DNA from: Tritrichomonas musculus
Lineage: Eukaryota; Parabasalia; Tritrichomonadida; Tritrichomonadidae
Assembly (NCBI GenBank): GCA_039105265.1
Contig: JAPFFF010000048.1
Span: 1,054,001 to 1,118,000, forward strand
Direction: 5' to 3'
DNA: 64,000 nt
The position numbers and the translations under genes are program-made. The stretch's first letter is position 1. Every line of letters starts with the position of its first letter. The notes under the pieces were generated by a model, which ran no database searches, was not told the origin of the DNA, and saw only the letters and a list, made by a program, of their open reading frames with translations. Shown here one piece after another: positions 1 to 10,103 of the stretch.

Positions 1-699
1 TTCTTTCTTCTAGTGCATTAAAAGATGACCATATTCCACTTTTTATGATGAATTTTAAAGTAATCTTATTAGTGAACTTTGGAACATTTAAGTCAGTTTT
101 ATTGTATTAATATGACAAAGGATAAAATGATGATGAACGAAATTGGTCAACAAAAAGTGTTGATAGAAATAAAAAGGTCGATTCAACAGCTTTTGTTGAT
201 GTTGAACTTGTAATACCTCTGGCGGACAGCAATTTTTTGGCTTCTGCGATAGTTATATGCATGTATGTCAAGCAGTAATACTATTTTTTGAAGTTTGCTC
301 TCTTGACTCATTCAAAAAACTTCAACCATATTTTTTTAAAAAAAAAATAAAAATAAAAAGGAAAATTTTCTATTCTAGAATTCAGAAATGCAAAAAGCTT
401 AATAATAAAAATAATATGGTTGGGAAAAGCTCTGTAATAAATAAAAATATATATATATATCAATTCGTATGTATTATTCTATAAAAAAGTAGTTTTGGGG
501 ATTAATTTCCACTTTTTTTTATTTGTATTTTCTTTTACAAGAGAGAATAATAAGATAATCTCTTCCAAAGTAAAATGCCTTTTTGAAAGGAATTCCATCG
601 GTGTCTCATTAATTGATGGATCATATTTGTCAATAATAACATCAAAAGTGAGTAATTTTAAATTTCAGATAATGTAAGATATTTGAAATGAAGATATTT
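1..699. other. AT-rich region, no supportable gene
   Basis: All six frames are broken by frequent stops. Short open stretches around 257-484 and 495-677 lack recognisable motifs and look like chance ORFs in low-complexity DNA. Nothing in it can be assigned. Confidence 0.6.
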
Positions 700-985
700 G
701 AAATGGATTTTCCATTCTCTGAAATAAAACATTGTAAACAGTTCTCAAAGCTCAAAACTAAGCTGTTGATCTTATCTTGAATAAAAGATTTCCAAATTTC
801 TTGATTTTTGAGCACTTTTTTGATTTCTCCTTATAAATGCTCTATGAGATTTAAATCGGGACTATTTGGAGGTCAAAATTGTATTTAGCAACAACACTTT
901 TTTAAAATAATGAAGATAAAAAACTTTTGTGAGCTGTGATACTGTCTTGCATAAAAAAGTACGAATTTGTGTATCATATCAAAAA
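700..985 (-). pseudogene. Tc1/mariner transposase C-terminal remnant
   Basis: Read on the minus strand, this encodes the distal part of a Tc1/mariner DDE transposase. A segment with FMQDSITAHKS contains the second catalytic Asp region. About 40 codons later comes PPNSPDLNLIEHL, the family hallmark around the third acidic residue, followed by a typical C-terminal tail (KKVLKNQEIWKSFIQDKI). In-frame stops interrupt it at least twice, one just before PPNSPD and one right after IEHL. The N-terminal half is not visible and no terminal repeats were found, so this is a dead fragment. The assignment rests on the two motifs in correct order and spacing. Confidence 0.8.
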
Positions 986-1197
986 TTAGCATTTCGGTGG
1001 TTTAAATTGTTTTTAAAATGAAATTTTCAAACTTCTGAATCAACTTCAGCATCGGTATCAGCAACTTTTTTTTACACCACAACCTCATAAGTACCAGCAG
1101 TTTTTTCAGATTCAGCAATATCAAAGGTCTTAATAGCATCAACAAATTTCCTTTAAATCTTGTGAAATTGCCTATAAAATGGGGAAAAAAATTTGAG

Positions 1198-1234
<37 letters not shown>

Positions 1235-1639
1235 ACTATACCATCAATAAAATTTAATTTATACCTCAAATTGAAACAAGAAAATGAGTAATTATCAAAA
1301 GAATTATAAAAAAAAAACAATTTAAATATGATAAAATTTTGATACAAATCTCATATAAATCTGTCAAATTATTATCTTTATTACAACTTCCATCAAAAAT
1401 ATATTAGTGATCTTGATAATCCAAACTTATTTTACTCTTTGATTAAAGACAAAATGTTGAATTTATGCGTTCAAAAGAAATCATAAATCCTGGCATTCAA
1501 GTTTCAAAGCTTTTTTTTTTTTTTTTTTTTAGCATGAGTTTTTCCTAATTAAACCTCAGGATCAGGTATTTACAAATTAATGCTATGCTATAATACAGTA
1601 AAAAAATTCTTTGAAAAAAAATGGAAGAATATCAGTAGT
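986..1639. other. Low-complexity intergenic DNA with homopolymers
   Basis: Holds a poly(A) run at about 1201-1232 and a poly(T) run at about 1511-1530. The reading frames crossing them are artefacts of the homopolymer. No gene or structured repeat could be supported. Confidence 0.55.
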
Positions 1640-1850
1640 ATATACTAGTCGGTTTCCGCGGGGCCACGCTACACTAATGGCCCTCGCTACTTAGAAAAAT
1701 AAAAAAAAAAATTTTTTCTTCTTCTTTTTTTCTTCTTGTTGTTTTCTTTTCTTGCTACCCCCAATGCCCACCATCTATGAGACGGCACAGGTACCTACCC
1801 CGAGAAGCCTCTTTTATGGCGTGGCTTTGACTTGCTTTAGATAATAATCA
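1640..1850. other. GC-rich island of unknown nature
   Basis: Two short GC-rich blocks (about 1650-1695 and 1755-1845) stand out sharply from DNA that is otherwise more than 70% AT. An A/T-rich spacer with CTTCTT runs separates them. The first block contains CCGCGGGGCCACGC and the second CTATGAGACGGCACAGG. No protein frame, tRNA fold or known RNA motif was recognised. It could be a transposon end, a decayed gene or a structured RNA. The composition is seen directly; the function is unknown. Confidence 0.4.
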
Positions 1851-2390
1851 GTAAATGGTATATTTCCAGTGCCAAATTGTATTCATAACTAAGAATTTTT
1901 AAGCCAATATCTTTTGCCAAATTGTAATTTTTCCAAATATAGTCTCCCTATATTTGTTCAAGTAAAGTGACAGCCTCAAATAAAGTAATAGCTTTATTGA
2001 TATCGCCCCTTATATCAACTTCTTTTTTGAAAATGCTCATTTGGACATCACCAATAGTTGGTGGACGACGTGTTGTTTGTCCCAAATCAAATTTTCTTCC
2101 GAAAAGTGTCCAACGGAATATGCTTGTCAACACTTTCGGCGTTTTAATCTCTTTCTTCTCATTTAGAATCTGCTCGTAAGTTGCACCTTGAGCTTTTCTT
2201 GAAAGGACTTAAATCTGTATTGGTGTAAAGACACAGATTTAAATGTTTTAGTATTTCATTAATGTTGACGAGTTGTAATTAATGTTGAATTTAAAAGTTT
2301 TTCTATCAGGTTAATAACATTAAGTTGATCGTCAACATCAATCAGATGGAAAAAATCTTCTTTAAATTTGTGGGGACCAAAAACATCCAA
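1850..2390 (-). pseudogene. Possible decayed coding region, unidentified
   Basis: On the minus strand several stop-free stretches of protein-like composition follow one another in different frames. One is at about 2255-2390 (hydrophobic/acidic, ending near ITTRQH). Another spans about 1948-2190 and contains FDLGQTTRRPPTIGDVQMSI. A third continues past one stop to about 1855 (GDYIWKNYNLAKDIGLKIL). No family was recognised. This could be a frameshifted relic gene or chance; the order and codon-like composition favour a relic. Confidence 0.3.
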
Positions 2391-3023
2391 TTTTTTTATA
2401 CCAAATTATCGAAGCATATAACTTTTTATATGCTCCTATTGAAATCCTAAAATTTTCTATGAATAATGAATTTTATTTTAAAATAGAGAAAATCGATAAA
2501 TCTATTCTGTTATAAACAATATTTTAATTATTGAATATTTTTACTGAATGAAAAAAAGTTATTATATAATACTTTTTTCAAATATATTTTGTATAATGCA
2601 AAATCATCTCATTATTCATAAATATTCAATCATTATTAATTATATACATAATTATTTTTTTAAAAAATTGCACAAATTTGCATATATTATCTTTTTATTT
2701 TGATATTTGAAGTTTAAGTCATTTTTTACACAGTGTTTGAGAGAATGGAAATGAAATTGAATCAAAACATCTAAATTCTATAGAGTAATCCATTTATTTG
2801 GCTGGTTGACATACATCTATGGTGTCCAAATTGGATATTTTAACCATTTTTGGTTTTTATCTTTAAATTTTAGATAAAAATATCAAGATATTAGAAAAAA
2901 ATTTTTTTTACATTATTTTTTCAAAAAAGCATGCTTAATGCAATTTCTATAGGTAAAAAATTTGTTTCTCTTAATCTGAGTCTTCACAACTTTAAATTGG
3001 CAGAAAAAAAGCAATTAAAAAAA
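2391..3023. other. AT-rich intergenic DNA
   Basis: Stop-rich in all frames with several T/A homopolymers. No gene, repeat or regulatory motif could be supported. It ends at the left TA of the adjacent transposon-like element. Confidence 0.55.
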
Positions 3024-3025
3024 TA

Positions 3026-4202
3026 AAGTAACGGGATTAAGTGGTCATCGCTGGTATTAAGTAGTCATCATCTTTAATAAAAAGTGATTATTTATTCAAT
3101 TTTTCAAATAATTTTCTCAATGGGTCATCTATAGAATCTTCTCAAATTAGTATAGTTTTATAATTTGAGAGGGAGATAAATTTGAGATTTCTGATAAAAT
3201 ATTTTCTCAATTTTTTTTTTTTATTTGAAAATTTTAATTCAAATTTTTTATCTTTAATTCAATTTTATTTTTAATATTTTCCCATCTCAGCAACAAGCAG
3301 CATGAAAAAGCAAATGATTCCAGCTTTGCCGATAATAAATGAATTTGTTGGGACCCCAGAAGAGGTTTCAGAATTCCAAATTGCTATTAGCCGAAATGAT
3401 TTTCAACAATCTACAACATTCCGTCAGCAAATAGGAATAATTTGTATGCATTTGCATAATGATTTCATCAACGTATCTTATTCGCGGATTGTGTTAGGAA
3501 TCAGCATTACAGATATAAATTTGGTAAAAACAAAGATGGAAGACCATTTAAATTAACAAATTTTGAAATGAATACTATCGTTCAACGGATTTTGGAATAC
3601 CATACAATGTTATTGATAATGTCTTATGAAGAGATACGAACAAAATTTTCAGAAAATTCCTGGAATTTCACAACAAAGCAATCAAATAATTAAAATCCAT
3701 AATTGCTATTATAAAGCTGCGACCCCTTTTATATGCAAATCATCCTTTCAGGCTGCTGGAATAGTATCTAAATATCAAATAATTGAAGGAAATATCCATG
3801 AAGTTGCACACTTTGAATTAACTGAATGCAAAAAGGTACGGCATTATCAACAATCATATATAAATGAATTGATAATCAATGGAATTCCATTAGCTGAAAA
3901 CCAAAAAATCATTAATTTGCATTATATTCAGCAAGTAGCTCCTAAAAAGAGTGTAAGAATCCCTATTAAATATTTTTCTAATAAACAATAAGCAATTTTT
4001 TAATTTTTTTTATTTCTTTCTTGCAATATTTTTAAAATTGAGAAGTTTGATAAATTTCAATAAATTCTTTCAAATTAATTTTTTCTTTCAAAATTTTGAG
4101 AATTTATCTTCTTTTTATTTTTAATTTTGAAAGCGTTGTTTCAAAAATTGAAAGATGCGATGACCACTTGATACCGCTGATGACCACTTAATCCTGTTAC
4201 TT
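3026..4202 (+). mobile_element. TA-flanked TIR transposon (pogo/mariner-like), internally deleted
   Basis: A 1,177-bp element bounded by inverted repeats of about 50 bp. The left end (from 3026) begins AAGTAACGGGATTAAG and the right end, read inward from 4202, begins AAGTAACAGGATTAAG. A TA dinucleotide flanks each side (3024-3025 and 4203-4204), as expected for Tc1/mariner-superfamily insertion. Each TIR contains two tandem copies of a unit of about 20 bp resembling GGTATTAAGTGGTCATC. The interior is plus-strand remnants of one transposase gene. The TIRs are well preserved, so the insertion is probably not ancient, but the coding content is too damaged for autonomy. Confidence 0.85.
3302..3991 (+). 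pseudogene. Transposase remnant (DDE_1/pogo-like), frameshifted and core-deleted
   Basis: An ATG at 3302 opens an N-terminal segment (FVGTPEEVSEFQIAISRN, then FRQQIGIICMHLHNDF) resembling the helix-turn-helix region of trichomonad pogo-like transposases. A frameshift near 3510 moves the frame, which then continues through about 3660 with YEEIRTKFSEN. The frame shifts again into a C-terminal segment (YKAATPFICKSSFQAAGI) ending at a TAA at 3989-3991. The DDE catalytic core that should lie between these parts is missing, so the protein would be about 230 residues against the usual 400 or more. Family assignment comes from recall of related trichomonad transposases and is moderate; the frameshift and missing core are direct observations. 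Confidence 0.55.
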
Positions 4203-4312
4203 TAATCAAAAACGCTAATTCACCTCACATGAACACCTCTTGGTAATTTGGAAAAAAAATAAACGTTTTCCCACATTTGGCAAATTGGAAAAAAAGTCAA
4301 CTTTACTGTAAG

Positions 4313-6734
4313 ATGACAAAAACTAGCCATTTTATTATGAATTATCAAGATTTTCAGATATCTTTAAATATCAATCAGCTCTTTTCATTACCAGACGAAA
4401 TACGCGATTCGTTATATGTCAATGGAATATATAATGTAAAATCTGTTGTTAAAGATGAAAATTTCAAAGAGTTTCTAACATTATTAGTTAATACAGATCA
4501 AACCCCTGTGATTACCATTGAAAATATTTACGATTATCATTTATTATGTGAAGAATTTGAAATATTAGTGGATTTCATTTCAAAACCAGAATATGAAGAT
4601 CTTTATAAGATTTCCTTATTGTCAACTGCAACATCAGATCAGATACAAAACAAGTCTAATTGTGAAAAATATATTGCTCAAAATCTTGATTTAATGCTCG
4701 AAAAATAAAGAAGCACAATATCTTTTTATATTACTTAACACACTTAATTTTGCATGTTTATCAAATGATTTGATCATTGATTGTTTCGAAAAAATTAATG
4801 ATCATTATGGATTCATGCCACAACAATTTTCTAATTCCAAGCATTTCAACGATTTTTTAATTGAATGTTTTGACAATTATAAAATTGATAATCAATGATT
4901 GTATCCAATAAATCTGGTAGTTTAATTGAGGTAATATTTCTTTTTTTGGCATTTTCAACAAGTTTGTTACACATGTCATTTAAATCTTTCTTTATTTCTA
5001 TCTTTTGTTGCCTTTTTTGCGATTCAAGCTCAATTAAAAAATAGAAAATTTCAAAGAGTTGCATTTAAAGAATGCATTGCACTTCAACAGATTCACATTC
5101 CTTCAACTGTTAATTACATTGGAGAAAATGCATTTTTCAAATGTAACGAACTTCTTGAATTAGAAATTCCAGCTTCAGTTCTTTTTATTGGAAAGAATGC
5201 TTTTAGCGAGTGCACTAAATTAAAAAGAGCTATAGTTCATGGACCAATTAAATCAGTTTTAGAAAAATCATTTTTTAATTGCTCATCTCTTACATATGTG
5301 GAAATTCCATCTACTGTTATTTCACTTGAAAAAAGTTCTTTTTCTGGATGTTCATCATTGACTAACTTTGAAGTATCATCTTCAGTAACAACCATTAAAG
5401 ATTATGCTTTTTATAAGTGTTCAAAAATGAATCAAATTCAAATGCCATTTTCGTTAACTTCAATTGGAAATTACTCATTTTCTGGATGCTCATCACTTAC
5501 TAATATTAAATTACCAAAATCCGTAAAAACAGTTGGCGAAAGTGCATTTTCTGGTTGTTCAAAATTGGAAGAAGTAAACATTCCATCTTCTATTAAAATT
5601 ATAAAGAAAAACTCATTCAGAGAATGCTTTTCACTCACACAGGTGAAATTTAATTCATCTCTGACAATTGAAGAAAATTCATTTTATGAATGCTCAAAGT
5701 TGGAAAAGGTTATATTTCCTATAGCTCCTTCTAAAGGATTTCGTAGCAAAAGAACTTCAACTAATATTGATTATATAATTGGCGATTGTGCATTTTTCAA
5801 ATGTAAATCTCTCTCTCAGGTTGAATTAAATCTAAATATAACTTCAATTGGAAAAAGTTCTTTTTCAGAATGCTCAAATTTGGAAAAAATTGCAATTCAA
5901 TATTCATTAACATCTATTGGTGCATATTCGTTTAATAAATGTTCAAAACTAAGCAAAATTACAATTCCATCTTCTGTTACATCTATTGGTGCATATTCAT
6001 TTAATGAATGTTCAAAACTAAGCCAAATTACAATTCCATCTTCTGTTACATCTATTGAAAAAAATACTTTTTATAATTGCACTTCACTCATTCAGGTTAC
6101 CATTCCTTATTCTGTGAACAATATTGATGAAAATGCATTTTTTGGATGTTCAAAGTTGGAAAAAATTTCAATTCCAAATCAATCTGCTGTGATCAAAAAA
6201 AATGTGTTCACGAATTGTTCATCATTGAAAAATGTTTCTTTACCTTTATTAATGAAAAGTATTGATGCTGGAACTTTTAAAGGATGCAAAATGATGGAAC
6301 AAATTAATATTCCATCATCTGTGATTACAATTAAAGATGAAGCATTTTTGGATTGTTCTTCTCTTACAGAAGTTGAATTGCCTCCCTCTTTGACTTCTTT
6401 TGGGGATGATTCTTTCTCGGGATGCTCTAAAATGACTCAGATTTCTATTCCACAATCAGTTACTGAAATAAATCGCAATGCTTTTAAAGGATGTTCTTCT
6501 CTAATAAATGTTGAAATTCCTACTTCTGTCACTTCAATCAATGCATATGCGTTCTATAAATGTTCTAATTTAGAACATATTAAAATACAATCAACAACAA
6601 TAAATATTGCTTCTACTGCTTTTCAAGAATGTCCAAAATTGGCCAAAGAAGATATTCCTAATTCAAGTCCAAAGAAATCCACATATTTGCATAATTATAC
6701 AAGAACCTCAAGAAAAAAAGCTACTTTAAAGTAA
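4313..6734 (+). pseudogene. BTB-like / BspA-type LRR gene, frameshifted and internally inverted
   Basis: The first ATG is at 4313. The N-terminal part (YQDFQISLNINQLFSLPDEI) matches the BTB-like heads of the genes at 10911 and 30512. A one-base-type frameshift near 4705 (A-run) moves the frame. Coding then continues to about 4852, where a 189-bp segment lies in reverse orientation (4853-5041). From 5043 on the frame is open to the TAA at 6734 and carries roughly 20 LRR_5/BspA repeats (pattern: I-P-S-S-V-x-x-I, x-x-x-A-F-x-x-C-S-x-L). The C-terminus is basic with no membrane segment. BspA-like LRR proteins are a huge trichomonad family, many surface-associated; this one looks intracellular or non-functional. 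As it stands it cannot give a full product, although the 5043-6734 part could still be translated. Confidence 0.75.
4853..5041. repeat. 189-bp inverted segment between 12-bp inverted repeats
   Basis: The arms are TTTTTTAATTGA at 4853-4864 and TCAATTAAAAAA at 5030-5041, a perfect 12-bp inverted pair. Inside, the minus strand is stop-free and encodes an acidic/basic helix followed by NITSIKLPDLL. That is the linker which in the LRR kinase gene at 49.5 kb (KLTSIELPPFL) precedes the first LRR. The segment length is divisible by three, and flipping it on paper puts this minus-strand frame exactly in phase with both flanks. The inversion itself is inferred from this frame logic. Confidence 0.8.
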
Positions 6735-7499
6735 AATTTAAATAATATATAAAAATATTTTAAATATTCAATATATCGTGTGGTGAAAAAGTCTTTGAAT
6801 AAAATGTAATTCGCTGAGTATTGATCATTTTTAAATTTAAATAGTTTATATATAAAATCAATTACCATCTCCATATAAATCTCTAATCATCAGTTATAAA
6901 ATTGCTTATTCATCCAGAAATTACATTTTCAAAAAAGAAGTCCTTCTTAAAATTTCACAATATTTGTATTGTTCACTGTTAATTCAACTTTTATGATTTC
7001 CTTAAAATTTAATTTTAAATTAATAAAGAGCAATGTAAAATTTATTATCTTATAAAGCATATCAAAAAAATATTACTTTTGAAATTTGAATTATGAAATT
7101 TAAAAAAACAATTGAAAAAAAAAAAAAAAAAAAAAAAAGAATTCTCATAAAGGGACAAAAATATCAAAAACAAAAATTTAACATTAAAATTTTAAAGGTA
7201 TTTTAGATAATATATTTTATAAATATTTATTATTATCAGCTACATTATAAATTATTTTGATCCATTCACTATGCATTCAGATAAATGCAAATTTATTAAT
7301 AACATAATAGAGTGATATTTTCTCATTTTTTTAATCTATAAATCGAATATTCATTTGATCCATTCTAGAGAAAAAATAATAGTTTATTTGTTACAACTAC
7401 TTTTATTATTAATTTGGTTGAAAATGATTTCAATAGTGTCAGAAGTTTTTTTGATTATACAAATTTTGAAATTTTGATTTTCAATGAAATTTTTATTTA
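6735..7499. other. AT-rich intergenic DNA
   Basis: Non-coding in all frames, with a poly(A) run at about 7112-7138. No gene or motif was supported before the small inverted-repeat element that begins at 7500. Confidence 0.55.
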
Positions 7500-7653
7500 A
7501 AGTCGGATTCAAAATGCTTGGGACAACATTCAATTTTTTTCAATGTTTCTCAGAAAAAAAATCATTCAGCATGGGACAAATTGACCTAAAAGATTTATAA
7601 ATTTGATCTTATCGTTTTCAAAAAGTTTGTCCCAAGCCTTTTGAATCCGACTT
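7500..7653. mobile_element. Small MITE, 154 bp, TA target duplication
   Basis: The ends are near-perfect inverted repeats of about 27 bp, starting AAGTCGGATTCAAAATGC at the left and, read inward, AAGTCGGATTCAAAAGGC at the right. TA flanks both sides (7498-7499 and 7654-7655). The interior is about 100 bp of non-coding AT-rich DNA. Size, TIRs and TA flanks fit a miniature non-autonomous element mobilised by a Tc1/mariner-type transposase. Its TIR is unrelated to those of the other elements in this window. Confidence 0.8.
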
Positions 7654-7839
7654 TATATATATAAAAAAATATTTTTTTCATAGGTTTATATACAATTTTT
7701 ATCTTTTTAACTAGATTAGAATCAATATTTATAATGTGAATAATGCAATGGGTAGACTTTTTTTTGAACATTTTGGTGGACCTTTTACAATATTCAATTT
7801 TCCGAAAGCATATATAATTTTTTCAAAATAAAACTCAAA

Positions 7840-8046
7840 TTTGAAAGTTGATAATCGAATCCACCAATTAAAAGTTCCAATTGATAGCAGTTTATTATCG
7901 ATGATCTGAGTTAAAAAAGTGCCAAACCTGATAATTGATATCAGAATAGCAAGCCTAAACATAAAATATTTTCAGTATAAAAAATGGTTGTAAAAACTCA
8001 GATCATCGATAATAATCTGCTATCAATTGGAACTTTTAACTATGGC
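7840..8046. repeat. Fold-back copy of a dispersed repeat
   Basis: Positions about 7840-7957 resemble the right end of the element at 17175-17942, including the terminal ATAGCAAGCCTA. Immediately downstream, 7992-8040 is an inverted copy of 7868-7916 (shared AACTCAGATCATCGATAATA), so the region can fold into a stem of about 50 bp. A further pair, AACTATGGCA at 8038-8047 and TGCCATAGTT at 8177-8186, may mark another small element of about 140 bp. All of it is non-coding. Confidence 0.6.
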
Positions 8047-8214
8047 AATTTAAATTATTTATCAAATACGGCCAAAATAAAACTGAAAAAATAAAATTGA
8101 GACAAAAAGTACAAAATTAAAAAAAATGAAAAGAAAAAAAATATGTCAGATAAATTTGAAAGGAAAAAAAGTGGTCTGCCATAGTTCAAAAAAGTTTATT
8201 TTGTTTACAAAATA

Positions 8215-9879
8215 ATGAGCAACAACCAACCACAAAAAAAAGTTACTTTGGAAAACTTCTATTATTCAATCAACGAAGAAGACCAGACAGCAAGCGTCAT
8301 TAAATGCCGAATTGACGCCACTGAAATAATTATTCCACGCTCGATCAAGCATGAATTGAAAGAATACATTGTGACGATCATCTCAGTTGAAGCATTTATA
8401 TTTTCTGGAGCCAAATCAGTTTCATTTGAACCAAATTCTGAACTTCGAACAATCGAAAAGGATGCATTCAAATATTCAAAGCTTGAGAGCATTCGTATTC
8501 CATCGAGTGTCACAAAAATTTGTGAAGGCGCCTTTTCACATTGCAGGCAACTTTCCCGAGTTGAATTTGAGCCAAGTTCTGAACTTCGAACAATCGAAAA
8601 GGATGCATTCTCAAACACAAAAGTCGCAAGCATCCGAATTCCGGCAAGCGTGGTTGATCTGAAAGATGGATGGTTCTTCGGAACAAAAAAATTGTGTCAG
8701 GTCGAAGTTGAGCCAGGAAATGCCCAGTATTCGAGCGTTGGCGGGAAATGCATCACTTGTAAGTCAGACATCAGCCAAGAGGAATATGACACATTGGCCT
8801 TTTGGACGAGCAATTCAATCGAAGCGAATATTCCATCAACGATTAAAATCATCGGTTCATATGCATTTTCAGAATCAAAACTTGAAAGCATCATTATTCC
8901 ATCACACGTCACACAAATTTGTGATCATGCTTTTTATAAATGCAGAAAACTTTCTCGAGTTGAATTCGAAACAAATTCTGAACTTCGAACAATCGAAATT
9001 CATGCATTCTCCTATTCAAAGCTTGAAAGCATCATTATTCCATCACATGTCACACAAATTTGTGATCATGCTTTTTATGAATGCATTCAACTTTCCCTAG
9101 TTGAATTCGAACCAAATTCTGAACTTCAAACAATCGGAGAATATGCATTCTTCAAATCAAAAGTTACAAGCATCAAGATTCCGGCAAGCGTAGTTGATCT
9201 TAAAGATGGATGGTTCATAGGAATAAAATGCTTGTGTCATGTCGAAGTTGAACCAGGAAATGCGCGGTATTCAAGTGTTGATGGAAAATGCATTATTTAT
9301 AAGTCAAATAGCAGCCAGGAAGACTATGACACTCTGATCGTTTGTGCGAAAGACTCCATCGAAGCGAATATTCAATCAACAATCAAAATCATCGGGACAT
9401 ATTCATTCTCGTTTTCAAAGCTTGTAGGTATTGTTATTCCATCACATGTCACTCAAATTTGTGAAAGTGCTTTTTTTTATTGCAACCAACTTTCCCGAGT
9501 TGAATTCGAACCAAATTCTGAACTTCAAACAATCGGAGAATATGCATTCTCTTATTCAAAACTTGAAATCATCATTATTCCTTCACACGTTACACAAATT
9601 TGTGAAAGTGCTTTTTCGTCTTGCGAACAACTTTCCAGAGTTGAATTTGAGCCAAATTCTGAACTTCAAATAATCGAAAATCGTGCGTTTTCATATTCAA
9701 ATCTTACAAGCATCCTGATTCCATCCCACATCACAAAAATTTGTGAAGGTGCTTTTTCATCTTGTGAACAGCTTCAAATAGTTGAAATTGAAGAAAATTC
9801 AGTATTTGAGTCAATTGACATGAGAATATTTGGTGAGTGTAAGATTGTCATGTTTCCAGCGCAAAAGAAGAATCTTTAA
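8215..9879 (+). CDS. BspA-like leucine-rich repeat protein (LRR_5), 554 aa
   Basis: Starts at the ATG at 8215 and runs uninterrupted to a TAA at 9877-9879. After a head of about 50 residues (ENFYYSINEEDQTASVIK) the whole chain is LRR_5/BspA-type repeats (IRIPSSVTKICEGAFSHC, VEFEPSSELRTIEKDAF). A block of about 180 residues beginning PASVVDLKDGWF occurs twice (nt 8641 and 9181, 540 bp apart), showing internal tandem duplication. No signal peptide or C-terminal membrane segment is visible, so surface export would have to be unconventional; a cytosolic role is equally possible. BspA-like proteins in trichomonads are linked to surface adhesion and immune recognition in some members only. GC and codon use are higher than in the flanking DNA, as expected for an intact gene. 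Confidence 0.9.
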   Translation: MSNNQPQKKVTLENFYYSINEEDQTASVIKCRIDATEIIIPRSIKHELKEYIVTIISVEAFIFSGAKSVSFEPNSELRTIEKDAFKYSKLESIRIPSSVTKICEGAFSHCRQLSRVEFEPSSELRTIEKDAFSNTKVASIRIPASVVDLKDGWFFGTKKLCQVEVEPGNAQYSSVGGKCITCKSDISQEEYDTLAFWTSNSIEANIPSTIKIIGSYAFSESKLESIIIPSHVTQICDHAFYKCRKLSRVEFETNSELRTIEIHAFSYSKLESIIIPSHVTQICDHAFYECIQLSLVEFEPNSELQTIGEYAFFKSKVTSIKIPASVVDLKDGWFIGIKCLCHVEVEPGNARYSSVDGKCIIYKSNSSQEDYDTLIVCAKDSIEANIQSTIKIIGTYSFSFSKLVGIVIPSHVTQICESAFFYCNQLSRVEFEPNSELQTIGEYAFSYSKLEIIIIPSHVTQICESAFSSCEQLSRVEFEPNSELQIIENRAFSYSNLTSILIPSHITKICEGAFSSCEQLQIVEIEENSVFESIDMRIFGECKIVMFPAQKKNL

Positions 9880-9948
9880 CTTTTTTCTTTGAATCATTTT
9901 GAAAAGAATAGCTCATTCCAAAGAAAGAACAAGATTCATAATAAAAAT

Positions 9949-10100
9949 TCTTTAATATAAACAATATTTTATTTTATTTATATAGAAATGTGATCACTCA
10001 TTAATTTTTCTTTAATATAAACAATATTTTATTTTATTCAAAAATTGTGAAAAATTTATCAAAATTCAAAATGAGTGATCACTCATTAATTTTTTTTTTT
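9949..10100. repeat. Interlaced 60-bp direct repeat and palindromes
   Basis: A sequence of about 32 bp containing TTTAATATAAACAATATTTT occurs at 9949-9980 and again exactly 60 bp later (10009-10040). TGATCACTCATTAATTTT occurs at 9991-10008 and again at about 10076. Positions 10040-10073 are an inverted copy of 10119-10152, which lies inside the neighbouring long-TIR element. This suggests local duplication next to, or caused by, that insertion. Confidence 0.7.
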
Positions 10101-10103
10101 TTA

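Noticed and set aside
1153-1347. Reading frame with poly-Phe across a poly(A)/poly(T) run
   Set aside because: Homopolymer artefact.
1640-1850. tRNA or 5S rRNA gene
   Set aside because: No cloverleaf, no A/B boxes and no recognisable 5S sequence could be found by eye.
4846-5064. A 72-codon minus-strand frame as a separate small gene
   Set aside because: Better explained as an inverted piece of the surrounding LRR gene, since its phase and linker motif fit that gene exactly.
8262-8912. Minus-strand frames and a second plus frame across the BspA-like gene
   Set aside because: Shadows of the LRR-coding frame with repeat-driven openness.
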